Assembly: GCF_036013975.1 (NCBI RefSeq)
Contig: NZ_CP107904.1
Span: 6,535,001-6,599,000 of the forward strand
Direction: 5' to 3'
Source of the DNA: Kitasatospora sp. NBC_00458
GTDB lineage: Bacteria > Actinomycetota > Actinomycetes > Streptomycetales > Streptomycetaceae
Length of the DNA stretch: 64,000 bases
Made by a program: the position numbers and the translations under genes. Positions 33,927 through 42,065 of the stretch are shown one piece after another. Every line of letters begins with the position of its first letter. Position 1 is the stretch's first letter. Below the pieces are notes generated by a model. The model worked only from the letters and a program-made list of their open reading frames with translations, did not search any database and was not told the origin of the DNA.

Positions 33927-33955
33927 GGGCGGCACCGCAGGTCGGTGCCGCCCTT
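33927..33955 (+). terminator. Terminator after the alcohol dehydrogenase
   Basis: Stem GGGCGGCACC/GGTGCCGCCC with a seven-base loop and a trailing TT, 25 bases after the stop codon. Confidence 0.7.
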
Positions 33956-34083
33956 CGGCATGTCCGGATACGTCGGTTTTCGGCCAATCGGCTAGTGCAA
34001 CGGGGTGAACGGATGGCTGATCACGGTCAACCTCTTTCGGCCTGCGCGCCACCCTCCTAGCATTGCGCGGCGCGCATCCGGAC

Positions 34084-34099
34084 TGTGACGCCGCTCACG
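34084..34099 (+). promoter_or_regulatory. Crp-like site TGTGACGCCGCTCACG
   Basis: It fits GTGA-N6-TCAC, the core reported for Streptomyces Crp, and lies 52 bases before the DUF485 start. cAMP-Crp control of an acetate permease operon would parallel E. coli acs-yjcH-actP; binding is inference. Confidence 0.5.
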
Positions 34100-34150
34100 T
34101 CCGATCGTTCCACTGGTGCGACCACTACGCCGAAGGAGTGAGGAGTCAGA

Positions 34151-34507
34151 GTGGAATCGCCGCCGATCACCACCACCGCTACGGAAACCCAACTCATCGA
34201 GGAGGGCGCGGAGTTCCGCGCCCTCCGGCGCTCGTTCCGGAACTTCGCGTTCCCGGTCACCATCGGCTTCGTGCTCTGGTACCTGCTCTACGTCCTGCTC
34301 TCCAGCTACGCCCCCGGCCTGATGGGCACCAAGGTCGTCGGGCACGTCAACATCGCCCTCGTGCTCGGACTGCTCCAGTTCGTCACCACCTTCGCCATCG
34401 CGGCCTGGTACGCGCGCTACGCGGACCGGAGGCTCGACCCACCCGCCGCCGCCATCCGCGAGGCGCGCGGCGCGGTGGTCCACGCCCCTCGGGAGGCCGC
34501 CGAATGA
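34151..34507 (+). CDS. DUF485 family membrane protein
   Basis: A 118-residue protein with two membrane helices (about 34-58, FAFPVTIGFVLWYLLYVLLS; and about 72-96, NIALVLGLLQFVTTFAIAAW) and YAPGLMGTKVVGHVNIALVL between, the diagnostic DUF485 (YjcH) pattern. YjcH-type proteins are always encoded just ahead of acetate/solute:sodium symporters. GTG 34151 has GAGGAG nine bases upstream, and the stop overlaps the symporter ATG by four bases. Confidence 0.88.
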   Translation: MESPPITTTATETQLIEEGAEFRALRRSFRNFAFPVTIGFVLWYLLYVLLSSYAPGLMGTKVVGHVNIALVLGLLQFVTTFAIAAWYARYADRRLDPPAAAIREARGAVVHAPREAAE

Positions 34508-36162
34508 CCCTGTCCGACAGTCATGCCGCGAGCACCGCGCTCGTCCACCCCGTCCACCACCTCGCCACCGCCGCCACCCAGCACCGCGGCCTCACGATGA
34601 CCCTGTTCGGGCTCTTCGTGCTCACCACCCTCGGCATCACCGTCTGGGCCGGACGCCAGACCAAGGACGCCGCCGACTTCTACGCCGGCGGCCGCAGCTT
34701 CTCCGGCTTCCAGAACGGCCTGGCCATCTCCGGCGACTACATGTCGGCGGCGTCCTTCCTCGGCATCGCCGGAGCCATCGCGCTCTTCGGCTACGACGGC
34801 TTCCTCTACTCGATCGGCTTCCTGGTCGCCTGGCTGGTCGCCCTGCTGCTGGTCGCCGAACCGCTGCGCAACTCCGGCCGCTACACCATGGCCGACGTGC
34901 TGGCCTTCCGGATGCGCCAGCGGCCCGTCCGCACCGCCGCCGGCATCTCCACCATCGTGGTGTCGATCTTCTACCTGCTCGCCCAGATGGTCGGCGCGGG
35001 CACCCTGGTCGCCCTGCTGCTCGGCGTCAGCGGGGACGCCGCCAAGCGCTGGACCATCGTCGCGGTCGGCGCGCTGATGGTCGTCTACGTCGCCATAGGG
35101 GGCATGAAGGGCACCACCTGGGTGCAGATCGTCAAGGCCGTGCTGCTGATCGCCGGCACCGCCCTGATGACCGTCCTGGTACTGGCCAAGTACCACTTCA
35201 ACGTCTCCGCGCTGCTCGGCGCCGCCGCCGACGCCAGCGGCAAGGCCAACGCCTTTCTCGAACCAGGACTCAAGTACGGCGTCACCGGCACCAGCAAGCT
35301 CGACTTCATCAGCCTCGGCCTGGCGCTCGTGCTGGGCACCGCCGGCCTGCCGCACATCCTGGTCCGCTTCTACACGGTCCCCACCGCCAAGGCCGCCCGG
35401 AAGTCGGTGCTCTGGGCCATCGGGATCATCGGCGGCTTCTACCTGATGACCCTGGCGCTCGGCTTCGGGGCGGCCGCGCTGGTCGGCCCCAAGGCGATCA
35501 AGGCGGCCAACGCCGCCGGCAACACCGCCGCCCCGCAGCTCGCCGAGACGCTCGGCGGCGGCGCGGGCACCACCGGCGGCGCGATCCTGCTGGCGGTGAT
35601 CTCCGCGGTCGCCTTCGCCACCATCCTCGCCGTGGTGGCCGGGCTCACCCTCGCCTCCTCCGCCTCCTTCGCCCACGACCTCTACGCCAACGTCATCCGG
35701 CGGGGCAGGGCCACCGAACGCGAGGAGGTCAACACGGCCAAGTGGGCCGCCGCCGCGATCGGCGCGGTGGCGATCGTGCTGAGCCTCTTCGCCGACAAGC
35801 TCAACACCGCCGCCCTGGTCGCGCTGGCCTTCGCGGTGGCCGCCTCGGCGAACCTGCCCACGCTGCTGTTCTCGCTGTTCTGGAAGCGGTTCAACACCGT
35901 CGGCGCGGTCAGCTCGGTCTACGCCGGGCTGGTCTCGTCGGTGGTGCTGGTCGCCTTCTCCCCGGTGGTCTCGGGCGGCAAGAACTCGCTCTTCCCGCAC
36001 TCCGACTTCCACTGGTTCCCGCTGGAGAACCCCGGCCTGGTCTCCATCCCGGTCGGCTTCCTGGCCGGCTGGATCGGCACCCTGCTCTCCCGCGAGCAAG
36101 CCGACCCGGCGAAGTACGCTGAACTGGAGGTCCGCTCGCTGACCGGACTGGGCGCACACTGA
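34504..36162 (+). CDS. Solute:sodium symporter, ActP-like (acetate/monocarboxylate)
   Basis: A 552-residue transporter of the SSS family with 13 predicted helices. Support: TKDAADFYAGGRSFSGFQNG (first loop signature of ActP-like symporters), AISGDYMSAASFLGIAGAIA, and GLPHILVRFYTVPTAKAARK in mid-protein. A cytoplasmic N-terminal extension of about 30 His/Ala-rich residues precedes helix 1. With the DUF485 partner, the likely substrate is acetate, pyruvate or another short monocarboxylate driven by Na+ or H+. ATG 34504 overlaps the DUF485 stop. A 14-bp perfect hairpin follows 21 bases after the stop. Confidence 0.9.
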   Translation: MTLSDSHAASTALVHPVHHLATAATQHRGLTMTLFGLFVLTTLGITVWAGRQTKDAADFYAGGRSFSGFQNGLAISGDYMSAASFLGIAGAIALFGYDGFLYSIGFLVAWLVALLLVAEPLRNSGRYTMADVLAFRMRQRPVRTAAGISTIVVSIFYLLAQMVGAGTLVALLLGVSGDAAKRWTIVAVGALMVVYVAIGGMKGTTWVQIVKAVLLIAGTALMTVLVLAKYHFNVSALLGAAADASGKANAFLEPGLKYGVTGTSKLDFISLGLALVLGTAGLPHILVRFYTVPTAKAARKSVLWAIGIIGGFYLMTLALGFGAAALVGPKAIKAANAAGNTAAPQLAETLGGGAGTTGGAILLAVISAVAFATILAVVAGLTLASSASFAHDLYANVIRRGRATEREEVNTAKWAAAAIGAVAIVLSLFADKLNTAALVALAFAVAASANLPTLLFSLFWKRFNTVGAVSSVYAGLVSSVVLVAFSPVVSGGKNSLFPHSDFHWFPLENPGLVSIPVGFLAGWIGTLLSREQADPAKYAELEVRSLTGLGAH

Positions 36163-36183
36163 CGGACGGCCGATGACTAAGCT

Positions 36184-36214
36184 GGCCCGGCCCGCCGAGA
36201 CGGCGGGCCGGGCC
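36184..36214 (+). terminator. Terminator of the DUF485-symporter operon
   Basis: Perfect 14-bp stem 36184-36197/36201-36214 with a three-base loop. It lies ahead of moaA, which argues for the later GTG start of moaA. Confidence 0.8.
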
Positions 36215-36253
36215 GCCGCTTTCACGGGCCGCCACTCTCGGGAAGGGACCGCC

Positions 36254-37243
36254 GTGCTGCTGGACACCTTCGGCCGCCGCGCCGTCGACCTGCGGGTCTC
36301 CCTCACCGACCGGTGCAACCTGCGCTGCACCTACTGCATGCCGGAGGAGGGCCTGCAGTGGCTGGCCAAGCCGGAGCTGCTCACCGACGAGGAGATCGTC
36401 CGGCTGGTGACCGTCGCCGTCCGCGACCTCGGCGTCCGGGAGGTCCGCTTCACCGGCGGGGAGCCGCTGCTGCGGCCGGGGCTGGTCGGCGTCGTCGCCG
36501 CCTGCGCCGGGCTGGAGCCGCGCCCGGAGCTCTCGCTCACCACCAACGGCATCGGCCTGGCCCGGACGGCGGCCGCGCTGCGCGCCGCCGGGCTCGACCG
36601 GGTCAACGTCTCGCTCGACACCCTCGACCCGGACACCTTCCACACCCTCACCCGTCGCCGGCGCCACCAGGACGTGCTGGACGGCCTGGCCGCCGCCGAG
36701 GACGCCGGGCTGACCCCGGTGAAGCTCAACGCGGTGCTGATGCGCGGGGTCAACGACCACGAGGCGCCCGGGCTGCTCGCCTGGTGCCTGGAGCGCGGCT
36801 ACGAGCTGCGGTTCATCGAGCAGATGCCGCTGGACGCCCAGCACGGCTGGGACCGCTCCGCGATGATCACCGCCGAGGAGATCCTGGAGCGGCTGGCCAC
36901 CCGGTTCGCGCTCACCCCCGAACCCTCCGCCCGCCGGGGCGCCGCGCCCGCCGAGCGCTGGGTGGTGGACGGCGGCCCGGGCCGGGTCGGGGTGATCGCC
37001 TCCGTGACCCGCCCGTTCTGCCGGGCCTGCGACCGCACCCGGCTGACCGCCGACGGGCAGGTGCGCAACTGCCTCTTCGCGACCGGCGAGACCGACCTGC
37101 GGACGGCACTGCGCTCGGGGGCCGACGACGCCGAGCTGGCCGCGCTGTGGCGGGCGGCGATGTGGGGCAAGAAGGCCGGCGCCGGGATCGACGCCCCGGA
37201 GTTCCACCAGCCCGACCGCCCGATGTCGGCGATCGGCGGGTAG
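36254..37243 (+). CDS. moaA: GTP 3',8-cyclase MoaA
   Basis: A 329-residue radical SAM enzyme for the first step of molybdenum cofactor synthesis, converting GTP to 3',8-cyclo-7,8-dihydro-GTP. The N-terminal 4Fe-4S SAM cluster is C21-x3-C25-x2-C28 (RCNLRCTYCMPEEG); the C-terminal substrate cluster is CRACDRTRLTADGQVRNC (C-x2-C-x13-C). FTGGEPLLRPG is the GGEP motif. The protein ends with the Gly-Gly tail (SAIGG) needed for activity. GTG 36254 follows GGAAGGGA and lies past the upstream terminator; an earlier in-frame ATG at 36173 would place the terminator inside the gene. No other moa gene is adjacent. Confidence 0.93.
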   Translation: MLLDTFGRRAVDLRVSLTDRCNLRCTYCMPEEGLQWLAKPELLTDEEIVRLVTVAVRDLGVREVRFTGGEPLLRPGLVGVVAACAGLEPRPELSLTTNGIGLARTAAALRAAGLDRVNVSLDTLDPDTFHTLTRRRRHQDVLDGLAAAEDAGLTPVKLNAVLMRGVNDHEAPGLLAWCLERGYELRFIEQMPLDAQHGWDRSAMITAEEILERLATRFALTPEPSARRGAAPAERWVVDGGPGRVGVIASVTRPFCRACDRTRLTADGQVRNCLFATGETDLRTALRSGADDAELAALWRAAMWGKKAGAGIDAPEFHQPDRPMSAIGG

Positions 37244-37255
37244 GGGGTCCCTTCG

Positions 37256-37287
37256 GCCCTCAGGTCCTCAGGCCCTCAGGCCCTCAG
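37256..37287. repeat. Four 8-bp tandem repeats
   Basis: GCCCTCAG, GTCCTCAG, GCCCTCAG, GCCCTCAG in tandem between moaA and the next (minus-strand) gene, whose stop codon (37284-37286) is inside the last copy. Confidence 0.7.
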
Positions 37288-37520
37288 GCCCCGTCCTCGG
37301 GGGTCCAGTCGGCGAAGGCGACGACCTCCTTGAGGAAGCCGCGCACGCCCAGGAACTGGGAGAGGTGCTCGCGGTGCTCGGGGCAGGCGAGCCAGGTCTT
37401 GCGGCGGTCCGGGGTGTGCAGCTTGGGGTTGTTCCACACCAGCACCCACGCGGCGTCGGACCGGCAGCCCTTGGCGGAGCAGATCGGGGTCTGCGGCTGG
37501 GAGGCGTCCGGGAACAGCAT
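37284..37520 (-). CDS. Small conserved Streptomyces protein, zinc-ribbon-like
   Basis: A 78-residue protein, MLFPDASQPQTPICSAKGCR followed by AAWVLVWNNPKLHTPDRRKT and WLACPEHREHLSQFLGVRGF. Cys15, Cys20 and the later ACPEH (Cys, His) could form a zinc site. In databases similar proteins have been labelled acetone carboxylase, which I regard as misannotation: the protein is far too short. It is conserved next to moaA-region genes in Streptomyces by my recollection. ATG 37520 is chosen because homologous sequence starts at MLFPDAS. The stop lies inside a tandem repeat. Confidence 0.75.
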   Translation of the reverse strand: MLFPDASQPQTPICSAKGCRSDAAWVLVWNNPKLHTPDRRKTWLACPEHREHLSQFLGVRGFLKEVVAFADWTPEDGA

Positions 37521-37837
37521 CGGGGTGGTCCTCAGGCGGTCGGCGGGTGTCGTCACCGCCAGTCTGTCACGCGTCCGGACGCCGCCCGTACGCCGTCCGT
37601 ACGCGGTCCGGAGGAGGGAGCCTCGTCGGGGCCGCGGTGTGCGTGCGGGCATGGCGACGCCGGGCAGCCACGGGGGGAGCCGCCCGGCGTCGGTCCGTCG
37701 CTCCGACGGGGGATGCGGAGCGCGTACGCAGTATGTCACGGTCCGACCCGTGCATGGGGAGGTCTTGCATGATTAATCTGAGCTTCTTCTGAGCTTTCCG
37801 TCGATCGAAAGGGTGGAGAACTACCCAAAACGGACAG
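37521..37837. other. Intergenic region, 317 bp, with an AT-rich pocket
   Basis: Contains repeated GTACGC/CCGTAC motifs (37585-37605), a clearly AT-rich pocket at 37760-37840, a plus-strand mini-ORF (37769-37792) and a small hairpin CTTTC-N8-GAAAG (37794-37811). Promoter of the 78-residue protein on the minus strand is probably here. No larger gene is seen. Confidence 0.45.
37769..37792 (+). CDS. Possible mini-ORF MINLSFF with perfect ribosome site
   Basis: GGGGAGG, six bases, ATG ATT AAT CTG AGC TTC TTC TGA. The seven codons are unusually AT-rich for this genome. It lies on the plus strand between two minus-strand genes. Expression is unproven; it might mark a small RNA or leader. Confidence 0.2.
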   Translation: MINLSFF

Positions 37838-38239
37838 TCAGTTCGACGTCTGTGAAGAATCGGTGGGCATGCGCTCCGCCACATCAGTACCGTGCGTCAC
37901 ATTCGACCCGCCCCCCGCGCCCCCGCCGCCGCTCCCTCCGGGGCCGAGCATCAGCGGAGTGGTGGGCGGCACGTCGAAGGTGGACGGCAGGCCCGGAGCC
38001 CGCTCCCGGCCGGCGTTGGCGATCAGCACCGCGAAGTAGGGCAGCAGCACCGCGCCCGCGAGGGCCGCGAACGCCACCCAGCGCTGGACGTCCCACAGCG
38101 CCACCGCGAGCAGCACGCAGACCGTCCGCAGCAGCATCGAGGCCACGTAGCGGCGCTGCCGCCCGCGGACGTCCTCGGAGAGGCTGCTGCGGGCCCCCGT
38201 GATCCGGTAGACCTCGCCATCACCGGCGCTCTTGCCCAT
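37838..38239 (-). CDS. DUF3099 family membrane protein
   Basis: A 133-residue protein with the DUF3099 pattern: YRITGARSSLSEDVRGRQRR followed by YVASMLLRTVCVLLAVALWD and two membrane helices (about 34-53 and 58-77). The C-terminal ~50 residues are Gly/Pro/Ser-rich and hydrophilic. DUF3099 proteins are small actinobacterial membrane proteins of unknown role. ATG 38239 is used; an ATG nine codons earlier is possible. Downstream of it on the same strand is the 78-residue protein gene across a 317-bp gap. Confidence 0.8.
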   Translation of the reverse strand: MGKSAGDGEVYRITGARSSLSEDVRGRQRRYVASMLLRTVCVLLAVALWDVQRWVAFAALAGAVLLPYFAVLIANAGRERAPGLPSTFDVPPTTPLMLGPGGSGGGGAGGGSNVTHGTDVAERMPTDSSQTSN

Positions 38240-38345
38240 GTCCAACCGCCCTCGTCCGTGCACCCGCGCGCCTCGCCGCGCGGCCTCCTCACGGTACGCC
38301 GCGGAGGCACCGGCGACGAGACCGGGGCGGGCCGGACACGCGTTC

Positions 38346-38891
38346 CTACGGCTGGGAGAGGTACTCCGGAGGCACCGCGTCGGTCAGCCAGACGCCGTTG
38401 GCGCTGATCCGGAACTCGTGGCCGGCCGCCGCCATCGAGGCCGCGTCGACCGTCAGCACCACCGGGCGGCCGTGCCGGGCGCCCACCCGGGTGGCCGTCT
38501 CCGTGTCGGCGGACAGGTGGACGTCCTGCCGGGCCATCGGCCGCAGGCCCTCGCTGAGGATCGCGCCGAGGCTCCGGGTGGCGGTGCCGTGGAACAGAAC
38601 CGCCGGGGGCACGGCGGCGGCCAGACCGAGGTCGACCGCCACCGTGTGCCCCTGACTGGCCCGGATCGAGAGGCCGTCCTCCGAGTAGGCGAAGCGGCGC
38701 TTGTTGTTGGTCGCCACCACGTGGTCCAGCTCGGGCCTGGTCAGCCGGTTGCCCCTGGCCGCCAGTGCGGCCAGCAGCACGTCGACCCGGACCCAGCCGG
38801 CCGCGTCCAGCACCACCCCCACCCGCTCCGGCTCGTGCCGCAGGATGCGGGACAGCATCTTGCTCGTTCTGACCGTGCGCTTCTCGTCCAT
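38346..38891 (-). CDS. kptA: RNA 2'-phosphotransferase KptA/Tpt1 family
   Basis: A 181-residue KptA/Tpt1 enzyme. Motifs are SRILRHEPERVGVVLDAAGW (core Arg-His), YSEDGLSIRASQGHTVAVDL (RxxQGH), VLFHGTATRSLGAILSEGLR (HGT) and QDVHLSADTETATRVGARHG (HLS), covering the NAD- and RNA-phosphate-binding residues. The enzyme removes a 2'-phosphate from RNA to NAD, releasing ADP-ribose 1",2"-cyclic phosphate; in bacteria without tRNA splicing the substrate is unclear. ATG 38891 follows AAGGA by eight bases. It lies 31 bases downstream of the tldE stop and may share that operon. Confidence 0.9.
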   Translation of the reverse strand: MDEKRTVRTSKMLSRILRHEPERVGVVLDAAGWVRVDVLLAALAARGNRLTRPELDHVVATNNKRRFAYSEDGLSIRASQGHTVAVDLGLAAAVPPAVLFHGTATRSLGAILSEGLRPMARQDVHLSADTETATRVGARHGRPVVLTVDAASMAAAGHEFRISANGVWLTDAVPPEYLSQP

Positions 38892-38922
38892 CTCCGTGAT
38901 CCTTCCCCCCCGGGCCGCCCTG

Positions 38923-40326
38923 CTACGAGGCCTGGCTGACCGAACTCATGTTGAAGCCCTCGACCCGTACCGGCGGCATCGCCGTCCGGGTGAACCAGTC
39001 GCTCCACTCGCGCGGCAGGCAGCGCTCGGTGCGGCCCACCTCGGTGATCCGGCCGAGCAGCTCCACCGGCGACTCGTTGAACCGGAAGTTGTTCACCGCG
39101 CCGACCACCCGGCCGTTCTCCACCAGGTAGACGCCGTCCCGGGTGAGGCCGGTGAGCAGCAGCGTCGCCGGGTCCACCCCCCGGATGTACCAGAGGCAGG
39201 TGAGCAGCAGCCCGCGCTCGGTCCGGGCGATCATCTCGTCCAGGGTCGGCGCGGTCTCCTGGTCGGCCGTCTCCAGGACCAGGTTGTCCACCGCAGGGCG
39301 CAGCGCCAGCCCGGTCAGGCCGGCCGAGTGGCGGCTGGTGACCAGTCCGGCCAGCTCGCCGCGGCGGATCCACTCGGTCGCGGACAGCGGCAGGCCGTTG
39401 TCGAAGACCGAGGACTCGTCCTCGGTGGCGTGCGCCAGCACGAACGGCGCGGCCTCCAGGCCGGGCTCGGCCGGGTCGGAGCGCAGGGTCAGCGGCAGGG
39501 CGCTGAGCTCGTCGCCGATCCGGGTGCCGCCGCCGGGCCTGGAGAAGACCGTCCGGCCCTCGAAGGCGTCCCGGCCGCCGGTGGACCAGCTCAGGTACAC
39601 CATCAGGTCGGCGACGGCGGAGGGCGGCAGCAGCGTCTCGTACCGGCCGGCCGGCAGGTCGATCCGCCGCGCGCCCCAGCCGAGCCGGGTGGTCAGCCCG
39701 GCGTGCAGGGCGGTGACGTCCACGTCCGAGAAGTCCCGGGTGGCGGCGCCCGCCCAGGCGGAGCCCGACAGGTCGGCGGTCTTGGCGTTCAGGTCGACCG
39801 TGCCGGTCGGCTGGTCGTGGCGCAGCCGCAGGCCGGTGGAGGTGCCCAGGTAGCTGGAGACCAGCTCGTGCCGGGCGAAGCCGTACAGCAGCTCGCCCTG
39901 CGCGGCGGCCCGGGCGAAGGCCGCGCCGAGGGCGGGTGCGAACTCCTCGAAGACCGCGATCGAGGTCTCCGCCGGCGGCTCGGTGAAGTCCGGTGACGCC
40001 TTCTGCTCGGCGGCCGCGACCAGCGGCCGGGCGTCCTCGGCGGGCCCGGCCGCCCGGGCGGCGTCCTCGGCGGCCCGGACCAGGCCGGCCACGTCGTCCG
40101 GCGTGACGGCCTCGCGGGAGACCACGCCGGAGGCGGTGCCCTCGGCACCGGCCACGGTGGCGATCACGGTGAGCCGGCGGCCCCGGGTGACGCCGTTGGT
40201 GGTGAGCGCGTTGCCCGCCCAGCGGAGGTTGGCGGTGGACTCCTCGTCGGCGATCACCACGCAGCCGTCGGCGCGGGAGAGGCCGAGCGCCAGCTCGACG
40301 AGTTCGTGGGGCTGCATCGCGGTCAT
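38923..40326 (-). CDS. TldD/PmbA family metallopeptidase, TldE-like subunit
   Basis: A 467-residue PmbA/TldE-type protein. It has the family pattern: GCVVIADEESTANLRWAGNA, the central beta-rich domain, and the C-terminal LTCLWYIRGVDPATLLLTGL and GVYLVENGRVVGAVNNFRFN. No HExxxH motif is present, as expected for the non-catalytic TldE half. With TldD it should form the heterodimeric protease that trims peptides (microcin B17 leader and CcdA in E. coli). ATG 40326 overlaps the tldD stop by one base (TGATG), indicating coupled translation. Confidence 0.88.
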   Translation of the reverse strand: MTAMQPHELVELALGLSRADGCVVIADEESTANLRWAGNALTTNGVTRGRRLTVIATVAGAEGTASGVVSREAVTPDDVAGLVRAAEDAARAAGPAEDARPLVAAAEQKASPDFTEPPAETSIAVFEEFAPALGAAFARAAAQGELLYGFARHELVSSYLGTSTGLRLRHDQPTGTVDLNAKTADLSGSAWAGAATRDFSDVDVTALHAGLTTRLGWGARRIDLPAGRYETLLPPSAVADLMVYLSWSTGGRDAFEGRTVFSRPGGGTRIGDELSALPLTLRSDPAEPGLEAAPFVLAHATEDESSVFDNGLPLSATEWIRRGELAGLVTSRHSAGLTGLALRPAVDNLVLETADQETAPTLDEMIARTERGLLLTCLWYIRGVDPATLLLTGLTRDGVYLVENGRVVGAVNNFRFNESPVELLGRITEVGRTERCLPREWSDWFTRTAMPPVRVEGFNMSSVSQAS

Positions 40327-41882
40327 CAGTGACCCGCCTCCTGCTGGGTGTTGAGCACGTTGACGTTCCGGAACAGGGCCGAGGGGCAGCCGTGGCTGAC
40401 CGCCGCGACCTGTCCGGGCTGCGCCTTGCCGCAGTTGAACGCGCCGCCCAGGACGTAGGTCTGCGGTCCGCCGACGGCCGCCATCGAGCCCCAGAAGTCG
40501 GTGGTGGTCGCCTGGTAGGCGAAGTCCTTGACCTGGCCGGCGAGTTCGCCGTTCCGGATGGCGTACGCGCGCTGCCCCGTGAACTGGAAGTTGTACCGCT
40601 GCATGTCGATCGACCAGGACCGGTCCCCGACGATGTACAGGCCGTTCTCGACGCCCGCGAACAGGCCCTCGGTGGACGGGCCGTCCGCGACCGGCTGCAG
40701 GGAGACGTTGGCCATCCGCTGGACCGGGACGTGCGCGGGCGAGTCCGCGAAGGCGCAGCCGTTGGACCGCTCGAAGCCCTTCAGCTTCGCCATGCCGCGG
40801 TCGAGCTGGTAGCCGGTCAGGACGCCGTCCTTCACCAGGTCCCAGGACTGCGTGGCGACGCCCTCGTCGTCGTAGCCGATGGTGGAGAGGCCGTGCTCGG
40901 CGGTGCGGTCGCCGGTGACGTGCATCAGCTCGGAGCCGTACTGCAGCGAGCCGAGCTTGTCGAAGGTGGCGAAGGAGGTGCCGGCGTACGCGGCCTCGTA
41001 GCCGAGCGCGCGGTCCAGCTCGGTGGCGTGGCCGATCGACTCGTGGATGGTCAGCCAGAGGTTGGACGGGTCGATGACCAGGTCGTAGCGGCCCGGCTCG
41101 ACGCCCGGCGCCTTCATCTTCTCGGCCAGCAGGACCGGCAGGGCGGCCAGTTCGGCGTCCCAGTCCCAGCCGGTGCCGGTCAGGTACTCGAAGCCGCGTC
41201 CGACCGGCGGGGCCAGGGTGCGCATCGAGTCGAAGGCGCCGGTGCGCTCGTCCACCGAGGTGGCCTCCACCACCGGGTGCAGGCGGATCCGCTGCTGGGT
41301 GGTGACGGTGCCCGCGGTGTCCGCGTAGAACTTGTTCTCCTGGACGGTCAGCAGGGTGGCCAGGACGTGCGAGACGCCGTCGGCGGCCAGCAGCCGGGAG
41401 CTCCAGTCGGCGAGCAGCGCCGTCTTCTCGGTGTCCGGCACCTCGAAGGGGTTCACGTCGTACGCGGAGACCCAGGTGGCGTCCGGGTACACCGGCTCGT
41501 CGGCCAGCTCGACCCGCTCGGCCGACCCGGCCGCGCGGCTGATCCCGCTGGAGAGCCGGGCCACCGCGACGGCCTGCTCGGCGACGTGCGCGGCCGCCTC
41601 CGGGGTGAGGTCGACCCCGGCGGCGAAGCCCCAGGCGCCGTCCAGCAGCACCCGGACGGCGAAGCCGAGCCGGACGCTGTCGGAGGTGCCCGCCGGGCGG
41701 GCGTCGCGCAGCCGCCACGAGGCGCTGCGGACCCGCTCCAGGCGGAAGTCGGCGTGCGAGGCGCCGAGTCGGCGGGCACGGTCGAGCGCGGCGTCGGCGA
41801 GGGTGCGCAGCGGGTAGCCGAGGAAGAGCGGGTCGACGGCGCGCGGGGCGCCGGAACTGCTGGTCGGGGGCAGCGGAGGCAA
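40326..41882 (-). CDS. TldD/PmbA family metallopeptidase, TldD-like subunit
   Basis: A 518-residue TldD-type protease. LWLTIHESIGHATELDRALG has the HExxxH zinc motif, and C-terminal landmarks are QRYNFQFTGQRAYAIRNGEL, YVLGGAFNCGKAQPGQVAAV and SHGCPSALFRNVNVLNT. It provides the catalytic half of a TldD/TldE complex. The start is uncertain: TTG 41882 is used because GGGAG lies five bases upstream and it gives the usual N terminus before VDPLFLGYPL. GTG 41948 or TTG 41966 would place a perfect 13-bp inverted repeat (41915-41948) inside the coding sequence. Confidence 0.85.
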   Translation of the reverse strand: MPPLPPTSSSGAPRAVDPLFLGYPLRTLADAALDRARRLGASHADFRLERVRSASWRLRDARPAGTSDSVRLGFAVRVLLDGAWGFAAGVDLTPEAAAHVAEQAVAVARLSSGISRAAGSAERVELADEPVYPDATWVSAYDVNPFEVPDTEKTALLADWSSRLLAADGVSHVLATLLTVQENKFYADTAGTVTTQQRIRLHPVVEATSVDERTGAFDSMRTLAPPVGRGFEYLTGTGWDWDAELAALPVLLAEKMKAPGVEPGRYDLVIDPSNLWLTIHESIGHATELDRALGYEAAYAGTSFATFDKLGSLQYGSELMHVTGDRTAEHGLSTIGYDDEGVATQSWDLVKDGVLTGYQLDRGMAKLKGFERSNGCAFADSPAHVPVQRMANVSLQPVADGPSTEGLFAGVENGLYIVGDRSWSIDMQRYNFQFTGQRAYAIRNGELAGQVKDFAYQATTTDFWGSMAAVGGPQTYVLGGAFNCGKAQPGQVAAVSHGCPSALFRNVNVLNTQQEAGH

Positions 41883-41914
41883 TCGGGCTCCCTGGTCGGG
41901 GGGCGGGAAGGGCG

Positions 41915-41948
41915 GTGCGGGTACCCCGGGACACAGGGGTACCCGCAC
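41915..41948. promoter_or_regulatory. Perfect 13-bp inverted repeat just upstream of tldD
   Basis: GTGCGGGTACCCC, an eight-base spacer, then GGGGTACCCGCAC. Every position pairs. Located 33 bases before the preferred TTG start, it could be an operator or a 5'-leader hairpin controlling the tldD-tldE message. Coding function is possible if an earlier start is used. Confidence 0.6.
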
Positions 41949-42065
41949 GGCATCATTTCCCGTCAAAGTGGTTTCGGCCAGCGCATTTCCCCCGGGACAC
42001 GCGGTACCGGCCGCGTCACCGACCGTGCCGCCCGCCGCCCGGTCCGAGGCCCGGTCCGGCGTGCG

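Noticed and set aside
37284..37520. Acetone carboxylase annotation for the 78-residue protein
   Set aside because: Far too short and lacks any carboxylase domain; appears to be a propagated database label.
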